NCBI GenBank assembly: GCA_002294665.1
Contig: DBFQ01000038.1
Location: 1-5,002, forward strand
Length of the DNA stretch: 5,002 nucleotides
From: Candidatus Aminicenantes bacterium UBA876
GTDB lineage: Bacteria; Acidobacteriota; Aminicenantia; UBA2199
Direction of reading: 5' to 3'
Part shown: positions 1-5,002 of the stretch, one piece after another
How the letters are laid out: each line of letters begins with the position of its first letter
Numbering within the stretch: position 1 is the stretch's first letter
Position numbers and translations under genes: made by a program
Notes under the pieces: generated by a model
The model's input: only the letters and a program-made list of their open reading frames with translations
Told to the model about the DNA's origin: nothing
Database searches by the model: none

Positions 1-10
1 CGGTTCTTCG

Positions 11-667
11 GTGCATTCCTGTTCCGGGAGAACCCCGGTTTTGCGGATCAATCACGCGCTTTTCCTCTGGCCGGCACTGGTGATGATGTCGGTTGTATGG
101 GGATGCACGCAGCCCTGGTTGGACACACTGGAAGTGGGGGAGGCCATCCCCGCCGACTACGGCGATGTCATCCTGGTTCTGGGAGGCGGACTCAGGCCGA
201 AACTGAATTTCGGCTTCAGCACGGCCGAACGCCTGAACCTGGCGGTCGCCCTTTACCGGCAACGACAGCGGATCATCATCGTCTCGGATGGTTCTCTGTA
301 TGAGGATAGCCCGGCTGTTCCCAGGCTGGTTGCCTGGTTGACGACGCAGGGAGTGGATCCGGATCATGTTGTTCTTGAAGGCAAAAGCCAGAACACCCGC
401 GAAAACCTTGTGAACGGGTTGAGCCTGACGCTTAAAATGGGCATGCGCCAGGTGATTGCCTGTACGTCTCCCTACCATCAGGCACGGGTGAAGTTGATCA
501 TGCGCCAACTGGGCTACGTGGACTTCCGCATCGCGCATATGCCTGTTTCGGAAGTACGCTCCAATGCCGCAATCGACAAATGGCTGCGCAACATGCGTTT
601 GGTCTTGCGTGAGTACCTCGCCATCCTGCGTTTTTGCCTTGCAAACCCCGGCGCAGCCTTGACATAA
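11..667 (+). CDS. DUF218 (YdcF/SanA/ElyC-like) envelope protein
   Basis: A 218-residue protein of the DUF218 family. Members such as ElyC, SanA and YdcF are membrane-anchored or soluble proteins linked to cell-envelope integrity; the biochemical activity of most is unknown. Visible family motifs are ILVLGGG (54-60), a ST-x2-RL-x2-A-x2-LY stretch (70-82), IIVSDG (89-94), GVDPDHVVLE (114-123), the S-x-NT-x2-EN signature (126-132) and TSPYHQAR (152-159). The N-terminus has two arginines (7, 12), then a hydrophobic stretch (16-31) ending in Cys32. This fits a signal anchor or signal peptide, and possibly a non-canonical lipobox (VWGC). The GTG at 11 has no visible ribosome site and the frame stays open to the window edge, so the start may be upstream. 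ATGs at 83 and 86 would remove most of the hydrophobic segment and also lack a good ribosome site. The family call is firm; the exact role is not known. Confidence 0.85.
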   Translation: MHSCSGRTPVLRINHALFLWPALVMMSVVWGCTQPWLDTLEVGEAIPADYGDVILVLGGGLRPKLNFGFSTAERLNLAVALYRQRQRIIIVSDGSLYEDSPAVPRLVAWLTTQGVDPDHVVLEGKSQNTRENLVNGLSLTLKMGMRQVIACTSPYHQARVKLIMRQLGYVDFRIAHMPVSEVRSNAAIDKWLRNMRLVLREYLAILRFCLANPGAALT

Positions 668-687
668 GGCGCTTTTTTCACTAAAAT
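659..687 (+). promoter_or_regulatory. sigma-70-type promoter for hppA
   Basis: A perfect -35 box TTGACA (659-664) is followed by a 17-base spacer and the -10 box TAAAAT (682-687, five of six consensus bases). The -35 box overlaps the last two sense codons of the upstream gene and abuts its stop. Transcription would start near 694, giving a leader of about 37 bases before the hppA ATG at 731. Spacing and position are ideal for a housekeeping promoter, so hppA is probably transcribed independently of the DUF218 gene. Not experimentally shown. Confidence 0.75.
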
Positions 688-730
688 AAGCCTTCATTCC
701 ATACCCTCATCGCCGGGAAGGAGAAATCAG

Positions 731-2920
731 ATGCAGAATATCTTGTTGTTTGGCATAGCTCCAGTTTCCGCTTTCATTGCCCTGCTGGCGGCCTGGATGT
801 TCTATCGCCAGATCATGAAATTGCCGGAAGGCAATGACAGAATGATTGAGATCGCCGAAGCCGTGAGGCGCGGCGCGCGGGCCTACATTAGACAGCAATA
901 CAAAATCGTGGCTGTTTTCTTTGTGATCGCCGCGGTTTTTCTGGCTTTCCTTTCCTACGGTTTGAAGGTGCAATCCCCCTGGACCCCCTTCGCTTTTCTC
1001 ACGGGCGGATTCTTTTCCGCCCTGGCCGGGTTTATCGGCATGACCACCGCCACGCTGGCTTCCGCGCGAACCACCAACCAGGCGCGCGATTCACTGGACA
1101 AGGCCTTGAAAGTGGCGTTTCGCAGCGGTTCGGTTCTGGGTCTGGTCGTGGTCGGGTTGGGATTGCTGGATGTTTCACTCTGGTTCATTGTTCTGCACAT
1201 CTGGTTGAAGTACAGCCTCAGTGTCACCACCGTGACCATGCTGTCTTTCGGAATGGGCGCTTCTCTTCAGGCCCTGTTCGCACGTGTTGGCGGCGGGATC
1301 TTCACCAAAGCCGCCGATGTCGGCGCCGACCTGGTGGGTAAGGTGGAAGCGGGAATTCCTGAGGATGACCCGCGTAACCCCGCCACTATTGCCGATAACG
1401 TAGGTGACAACGTCGGCGATGTCGCCGGCATGGGTGCGGACCTGTACGAGTCCTATGCCGGTTCCATTCTTTCCGCCGCCGCATTGGGAGCGTCCGCGTT
1501 TGTGGCGATCCGGGAAATGGCGTTCAACGCGGTTATTCTGCCGATGGTGATCGCGGGCATCGGCATCATTGCATCCATTTGCGGCGTCTTCCTGGTCCGG
1601 ACGCGTGAAGGCGCTTCGCAGAAGCAATTGTTGCGGGCGCTGTCACGCGGCATCAACTTCAGTTCGTTATTGATCATCATCGGGTCGTTTGCCGCGGTTA
1701 AACTGTTGTTGCCTGATCACATCGGCGTGTTCGGTTCGATCGTGGTGGGATTGGTCGTGGGCATCATTGTGGGAAGAAGTGTGGAGTACTACACCTCGTC
1801 CAGTTTCCGGCCCACGATTGAAATCGCTGAGAAGGCAAAGACCGGCGAGGCTACGATTGTGATCGCCGGCCTGTCATCGGGGATGATCTCAACCGCGGTG
1901 CCGGTTACGGCCATCGCCGCAGGAATCATCGGATCATTCGCGTTTGCCGGCGGATTTGCGGATACGATGCACGGCCTTTACGGAATCGGCGTAGCTGCTG
2001 TCGGTATGCTTTCCACTCTGGGGATTACCCTGGCAACAGATGCGTATGGCCCCATCGCCGACAATGCCGGCGGGAACGCGGAGATGGCCGGTCTTCCCAA
2101 AGAAGTACGCCAGCGCACGGATGCCCTGGATTCACTGGGGAACACCACGGCGGCGACGGGAAAGGGCTTTGCCATCGGATCGGCCGCATTGACGGCCCTG
2201 GCACTGCTGGCTTCTTATATCGAAGAGATCAAGGCGGGCATGATCCACATCATTCAACGCAGCGGGGAGATCGTCATCGGCGCCGATAAAGTCTTTTCCA
2301 GCGTTGAAGAGGTGGCCCGGATCAGAATCACTGAATTCATGTCCCTGTTTGCGGTTAACCTGATGAACCCCAAAGTGATTGTGGGAATCTTCCTGGGTTC
2401 CATGATGGCTTTTCTGTTCTCCGGACTGACCATGAAAGCCGTGGGACGTGCCGCTTCCGCCATGGTGGACGAAGTACGCCGCCAATTCCGCGAGATACCG
2501 GGAATACTCCAGGGAACGGCAAAGCCCGATTATGCGGCCTGTGTCATGATCTCCACAAAGGGAGCGCAACGGGAGATGATCCTGCCTTCCTCATTGGCGA
2601 TCCTGATCCCGATCCTGACCGGTATTGTTTTCGGTGTGCCGGGGGTCATGGGACTGCTGGTCGGCGCGCTGGGAGCGGGTTTCGTGTTGGCGATATTCAT
2701 GGCCAATGCCGGCGGCTCCTGGGACAATGCCAAGAAATACATCGAGGAAGGCAACCTGGGTGGAAAGGGCTCCCCCGCACATAAGGCCGGCGTGGTTGGC
2801 GATACCGTGGGAGACCCCTTGAAAGACACCTCCGGCCCGTCACTGAATATTCTGATAAAATTGATGAGCATGGTCTCGATCGTAGTGGCCGGGCTGATCG
2901 TCGGCTACTCCATTCTATAG
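731..2920 (+). CDS. hppA: Membrane-bound, ion-translocating pyrophosphatase (K+-dependent, probably Na+ or Na+/H+ type)
   Basis: A complete 729-residue M-PPase, normal for the family. It is an inner-membrane pump that hydrolyses pyrophosphate to two phosphates and exports Na+ and/or H+. About 16 membrane helices are expected. The three catalytic blocks are intact: KAADVGADLVGKVE (193-206), DDPRN (212-216) and DNVGDNVGD (222-230); DAYGPIADNAGGNAEM (437-452) with DALD (464-467); and DNAKK (665-669) with KAGVVGDTVGDPLKDTSG (685-702). GNTTAATGKG (470-479) carries Ala474 and Gly477 where K+-independent enzymes carry Lys and Thr, so K+ dependence is expected. Glu240 lies three residues after Asp237, the arrangement of Na+-pumping enzymes; plant-type H+ pumps have their glutamate four residues later, here Gly244. 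The ATG is preceded by AAGGAG (718-723) at 7 bases. The gene has its own promoter and a hairpin terminator, so it is probably monocistronic. Family certain; ion specificity inferred. Confidence 0.97.
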   Translation: MQNILLFGIAPVSAFIALLAAWMFYRQIMKLPEGNDRMIEIAEAVRRGARAYIRQQYKIVAVFFVIAAVFLAFLSYGLKVQSPWTPFAFLTGGFFSALAGFIGMTTATLASARTTNQARDSLDKALKVAFRSGSVLGLVVVGLGLLDVSLWFIVLHIWLKYSLSVTTVTMLSFGMGASLQALFARVGGGIFTKAADVGADLVGKVEAGIPEDDPRNPATIADNVGDNVGDVAGMGADLYESYAGSILSAAALGASAFVAIREMAFNAVILPMVIAGIGIIASICGVFLVRTREGASQKQLLRALSRGINFSSLLIIIGSFAAVKLLLPDHIGVFGSIVVGLVVGIIVGRSVEYYTSSSFRPTIEIAEKAKTGEATIVIAGLSSGMISTAVPVTAIAAGIIGSFAFAGGFADTMHGLYGIGVAAVGMLSTLGITLATDAYGPIADNAGGNAEMAGLPKEVRQRTDALDSLGNTTAATGKGFAIGSAALTALALLASYIEEIKAGMIHIIQRSGEIVIGADKVFSSVEEVARIRITEFMSLFAVNLMNPKVIVGIFLGSMMAFLFSGLTMKAVGRAASAMVDEVRRQFREIPGILQGTAKPDYAACVMISTKGAQREMILPSSLAILIPILTGIVFGVPGVMGLLVGALGAGFVLAIFMANAGGSWDNAKKYIEEGNLGGKGSPAHKAGVVGDTVGDPLKDTSGPSLNILIKLMSMVSIVVAGLIVGYSIL

Positions 2921-2932
2921 TTTGCATACAGA

Positions 2933-2971
2933 AAAACCAGGGAAAGGTTGAAAAGACTTTTCCCTTGTTTT
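2933..2971 (+). terminator. Rho-independent terminator after hppA
   Basis: Left arm 2933-2948 pairs with right arm 2956-2971 across a 7-base loop (TGAAAAG). Of 16 positions, 14 are Watson-Crick pairs, one is a G-U wobble (2946/2958) and one is a C/T mismatch (2938/2966). The base of the stem is an A-run paired with a T-run, so the 3' arm ends in TTGTTTT and supplies the U-tract. It lies 12 bases after the hppA stop, as expected for its terminator, and separates hppA from the purC operon. The A-run on the other side could let it act in both directions, but no gene converges here. Confidence 0.78.
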
Positions 2972-2994
2972 ACCCTATTGGCGTTGTCTATCAT
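2965..2994 (+). promoter_or_regulatory. Weak candidate promoter for purC
   Basis: TTGTTT (2965-2970, three of six consensus bases), an 18-base spacer and TATCAT (2989-2994, five of six) form the best promoter-like pair in the gap before purC. The -35 part overlaps the terminator's right arm. Transcription would start near 3001, inside the dyad at 2995-3010. An operon behind a terminator needs a promoter in this gap, but the match is poor, so the exact site is uncertain. Confidence 0.25.
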
Positions 2995-3010
2995 GCCTGA
3001 CGCGTCGGGC
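2995..3010. promoter_or_regulatory. 16-base near-perfect palindrome upstream of purC (possible operator)
   Basis: GCCTGACG followed at once by CGTCGGGC is a dyad in which all pairs match except one T/G pair (2998/3007); its core GACGCGTC is a perfect 8-base palindrome. It sits directly downstream of the candidate -10 box and 31 bases before the purC start, a typical place for a repressor site. It does not resemble the E. coli PurR box. In RNA it could fold as a 6-pair stem with a CGCG loop. Function unknown. Confidence 0.35.
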
Positions 3011-3041
3011 GCGTAATACAGAGACGGAAAGGGAAAAAACA

Positions 3042-3944
3042 ATGACGGACAGTAAAGCCATTGCAAGTATCGATTTGCCTTTTCCCAGGTTCAAATCAGG
3101 CAAGGTACGCGAGGTCTATTGCCTGAATGATCAACTGCTGATCGTGTCAACCGACAGGTTGTCCGCGTTTGATTACATTCTCCCCACGCTGATTCCGGAC
3201 AAGGGCAAGGTGTTGACCCGCTTGTCGTCTTTCTGGTTTCACCAGACGCGTGAGCGGATTCCCAACCACCTGGTAACGGATGCTCCCCATGAGTTGGAAT
3301 CACTGAAGCCGTTCCGGGAACAACTGGAAGGAAGGGCTGTACTCGCAAGAAAATTGGATGTCTTTCCCGTAGAAGCGATCGTTCGCGGTTATCTGGCGGG
3401 CTCCATGTGGGAAACTTATCGAAACGGGGGACAAATCTGCGGCGAAATGCTGCCAAAAGGCCTCAAATTTGCGGATCAACTTCCGGAACCGGTATTCACT
3501 CCCTCCACAAAAGCTGAATCCGGCCATGATGAAAACATCAGTTTCAAAGAGATGGAATCCCGCGTGGGCAGTGAAAACGCCCGAAGAATCCGCCAGATGG
3601 CGTTGGAGTTGTATGCGTTCGGCAGCCGGGTGGCAAGGGAAAAAGGGATTATTATCGCTGACACCAAGTTCGAGTTCGGTCGGGATACGGACGGACAGAT
3701 CATTCTGGTTGATGAGATCTTTACTCCGGATTCATCCCGTTTCTGGAGGAGTGAAGAATACCGTTCCAGTCGCGCAGCCGGCAGCGAGCCGCCGCCATTT
3801 GATAAGCAATTCGTGCGCAATTTCCTTTTGCAATCGGGTTGGGATCGCAACAGTCCGCCGCCCCCGTTACCGGATGAGGTTGTCGAACATACCCGCAACA
3901 AATACCTCCAGATACTGCAGATACTGACCGGGAAAAGTTTATGA
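3042..3944 (+). CDS. purC: Phosphoribosylaminoimidazole-succinocarboxamide synthase (SAICAR synthase)
   Basis: A complete 300-residue cytosolic enzyme of de novo purine synthesis. It joins CAIR and L-aspartate using ATP to form SAICAR. Family motifs in order: SGKVREVY (19-26, ATP-binding start), STDRLSAFDY (36-45), VEAIVRGYLAGS (110-121), FTPSTKAESGHDENIS (152-167), the signature IIADTKFEFG (204-213), DEIFTPDSSRFW (224-235) and DKQFVRNFL (254-262). All expected active-site regions are present. At 300 residues it belongs to the long form, as in yeast Ade1 and many bacteria, rather than the roughly 237-residue E. coli form. The ATG has a good ribosome site GGAAAGGG (3026-3033) at 8 bases. Its TGA overlaps the cvpA start as ATGA, so it heads a coupled purC-cvpA-fis-like operon. 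No other purine gene is in view. Confidence 0.97.
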   Translation: MTDSKAIASIDLPFPRFKSGKVREVYCLNDQLLIVSTDRLSAFDYILPTLIPDKGKVLTRLSSFWFHQTRERIPNHLVTDAPHELESLKPFREQLEGRAVLARKLDVFPVEAIVRGYLAGSMWETYRNGGQICGEMLPKGLKFADQLPEPVFTPSTKAESGHDENISFKEMESRVGSENARRIRQMALELYAFGSRVAREKGIIIADTKFEFGRDTDGQIILVDEIFTPDSSRFWRSEEYRSSRAAGSEPPPFDKQFVRNFLLQSGWDRNSPPPPLPDEVVEHTRNKYLQILQILTGKSL

Positions 3945-4495
3945 TCCTGAACACGCTGAATTGGCTGGACGTGGTTTTCATCGTCTTGATCTTGGTATCC
4001 ACGATATTCGGCATTATCAAGGGCCTGGTCAGGGAATTGCTTTCCCTGGCCTTTTTTGTGCTCGCAGTGGTATTATCCTTCCTGTTCTTCCGTGATCTCG
4101 GACGTGGTATGGGAGCGAGCATCCGTGACAAACAGATCGCCAATCTGGTCGCTTTCGGGGCGATATTCCTGTTTGTACTCATGCTGGGGGTCCTGGTCAC
4201 GTGGATCGCGCGCAGAATCTTCAGCGTGGATCCCCTGCGCTCACTCGATCGCGTGCTGGGTGCGGGTTTTGGATTCCTGCGCGGAGTACTGATTTCCGGT
4301 GTCATTGTCTACCTGCTGGTGGTGTTCCCAGTCAATGAACGCATGATCCACGCTTCAAAACTCTCGCCCTTGCTGTTACGCACGGTCAACATCGCGCTGC
4401 GGGCCATACCCGGAGAATACCGTCAGCGCGTGGAAATGTTTTTCAGGAAAGCCAATGGACAAGAAAACTCAAGAACTGGCCGATCAATTCAGTAA
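3941..4495 (+). CDS. cvpA: CvpA family inner-membrane protein
   Basis: A 184-residue protein of the CvpA (colicin V production) family. These four-helix inner-membrane proteins affect colicin V export and envelope stress resistance in enterics; their molecular role is unresolved. Four hydrophobic helices are visible at about 9-26, 32-50, 66-90 and 108-129. Family hallmarks are the N-terminal NWLD (7-10), the GLVRELLSL turn (28-36) after the first helix and LDRVLGAGFGFLRG (102-115) entering the fourth. The C-terminal 55 residues are hydrophilic and basic. The ATG at 3941 overlaps the purC stop (ATGA), with a weak purine stretch GGGAAAAG upstream inside purC, so translation is probably coupled. 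The 3' end overlaps the next gene by 41 bases. In E. coli cvpA precedes purF; here it follows purC, again in a purine setting. Confidence 0.9.
   Translation: MILNTLNWLDVVFIVLILVSTIFGIIKGLVRELLSLAFFVLAVVLSFLFFRDLGRGMGASIRDKQIANLVAFGAIFLFVLMLGVLVTWIARRIFSVDPLRSLDRVLGAGFGFLRGVLISGVIVYLLVVFPVNERMIHASKLSPLLLRTVNIALRAIPGEYRQRVEMFFRKANGQENSRTGRSIQ
4445..4450 (+). promoter_or_regulatory. Ribosome binding site fixing the start of the Fis-like gene
   Basis: AGGAAA lies inside the cvpA coding region, 4 bases before the ATG at 4455 (6 bases if AGGA is counted as the core). It supports a start that overlaps cvpA by 41 bases over the next in-frame ATG at 4515. Confidence 0.55.
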
Positions 4496-4754
4496 TCTGA
4501 CCATCAAGCGCCAGATGCGTATCCTGGCGCAGAAATCCGCCAACTCACGGTTGTATTTCCGCGAGATCATGGAAGAATTCGAAAAGACACTGCTGACGGC
4601 TATCCTGGAGAAGAACGATTACAATGTGTGCCGGGTGTCATCCGTGGTGAAACTGCACCGGAACACGATTACGAAAAAGATGAAAAAGTTGAATATTAAA
4701 GAAAAACAGAAGAAAATCAAGAAAACACAAGAATTCAAAAGAAAACAATTTTAA
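4455..4754 (+). CDS. Small Fis-type helix-turn-helix DNA-binding protein
   Basis: A 99-residue protein with a Fis/NtrC-type C-terminal DNA-binding domain (HTH_8) at about 33-81. By eye the stretch from LYFREIMEEFEKTLL (33-47) through HRNTITKKMKKLNI (68-81) lines up with the end of E. coli Fis, including Arg69 and Thr71 at the positions of DNA-contacting Arg85 and Thr87, and the following KK-x-KK. The 40 residues before it do not resemble the Fis N-terminal arm, and the HTH sits about 16 residues nearer the N-terminus than in Fis. After the HTH comes a tail with 12 lysines between 74 and 97. It is likely a dimeric nucleoid-associated protein or local regulator. It overlaps cvpA by 41 bases in another frame, so is probably co-translated, and it directly precedes the groEL promoter. 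It could instead be an orphan output domain from an NtrC-type regulator. Target unknown. Confidence 0.82.
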   Translation: MDKKTQELADQFSNLTIKRQMRILAQKSANSRLYFREIMEEFEKTLLTAILEKNDYNVCRVSSVVKLHRNTITKKMKKLNIKEKQKKIKKTQEFKRKQF

Positions 4755-4792
4755 ATTCTAACTTTTCGTAGGCATTCAGCTTTTATTCAGGT

Positions 4793-4822
4793 TTGACATC
4801 GTTGGTAGCCTTATATTATAAT
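4793..4822 (+). promoter_or_regulatory. Perfect-consensus sigma-70 promoter for groEL
   Basis: TTGACA (4793-4798), an 18-base spacer and TATAAT (4817-4822): both hexamers match consensus exactly. Transcription would start near 4829, giving a leader of about 40 bases. It is a housekeeping promoter, with no sign of a heat-shock sigma-32 site or a CIRCE operator. The TGGTA/TACCA arms around the -10 box could be an operator. Confidence 0.85.
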
Positions 4823-4856
4823 ACCAGCCTAAAGAAAATTTGACATTTTCCGCTAA

Positions 4857-5002
<146 letters not shown>

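Noticed and set aside
668..700. Possible terminator (T-run at 672-678) after the DUF218 gene
   Set aside because: The T-run is not preceded by a stable hairpin; the bases are better explained as the spacer of the hppA promoter.
1175..1627. 150-residue open frame on the - strand inside hppA, with several smaller ones
   Set aside because: These are antisense to the strongly conserved M-PPase catalytic region; the composition (many His, Gly, Arg) is typical of reverse-frame translation of that sequence.
2993..3016. Mini-frame MPDASGA with stop, just upstream of purC (possible leader peptide)
   Set aside because: It has no ribosome site, contains no run of regulatory codons, and overlaps the palindrome that explains its sequence better. 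Probably chance.
3469..3927. 152-residue + strand frame inside purC
   Set aside because: It lies wholly within the conserved purC frame; its Trp-, Arg- and Ser-rich translation has no family resemblance.
731..3944. hppA and purC as one metabolic unit linking PPi release to purine synthesis
   Set aside because: SAICAR synthase releases ADP and phosphate, not PPi, and a strong terminator separates the genes. Adjacency alone does not support a link.
3721..4305. 194-residue open frame on the - strand across the end of purC and most of cvpA
   Set aside because: It lies antisense to two genes with clear family motifs, is rich in Thr, Arg, Ser and Pro with no recognisable domain, and shows no ribosome site of note. 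It is a shadow frame.
4840..4845. Second TTGACA as another groEL promoter
   Set aside because: At 16-18 bases downstream the sequence is the ribosome site and start codon region, with no -10-like hexamer.

Overview
The window reads as a compact, single-strand stretch of a bacterial chromosome. All six supported genes lie on the + strand, with short gaps or overlaps, ATG starts (the first gene may use GTG) and purine-rich ribosome binding sites. There are no insertion sequences, tRNAs, rRNAs or CRISPR repeats. Base composition looks moderately GC-rich in the genes and falls sharply around 4670-4860. The organism cannot be named from this sequence. The partial chaperonin start ([20 protein letters not shown], then EKKFGS) and the type of membrane pyrophosphatase suggest a Gram-negative, possibly anaerobic lineage, perhaps near Acidobacteriota/Aminicenantes, but this is a weak inference.

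Layout: (1) 11-667, a DUF218 (YdcF/SanA/ElyC-like) envelope protein whose true start may lie left of the window. (2) 659-687, a near-consensus housekeeping promoter whose -35 box lies in the last codons of gene 1; it drives hppA (731-2920), a complete membrane pyrophosphatase ended by a hairpin terminator at 2933-2971. (3) 3042-4754, a tightly coupled cluster: purC (SAICAR synthase), cvpA (start and stop overlap as ATGA) and a 99-residue Fis-type helix-turn-helix protein that overlaps cvpA by 41 bases. (4) 4755-4868, an AT-rich control region with a perfect TTGACA/TATAAT promoter. (5) 4869-5002, the first 44 codons of groEL, cut by the window end, with no groES in front of it.

How the genes fit together: hppA is its own transcription unit, an ion pump powered by the pyrophosphate that biosynthesis releases. 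purC-cvpA-fis-like looks like one translationally coupled operon and repeats the known link between cvpA and purine genes. groEL has its own strong promoter and no CIRCE element. The Fis-like protein is encoded directly upstream of that promoter and could act on it, but nothing in the sequence proves this.

No wholly new system is evident. The best leads are the predicted dual Na+/H+ specificity of the pyrophosphatase, the unusual architecture of the Fis-like protein (short N-terminus, lysine-rich tail), and the lone groEL behind a consensus promoter with a repeated TTTGACAT motif.
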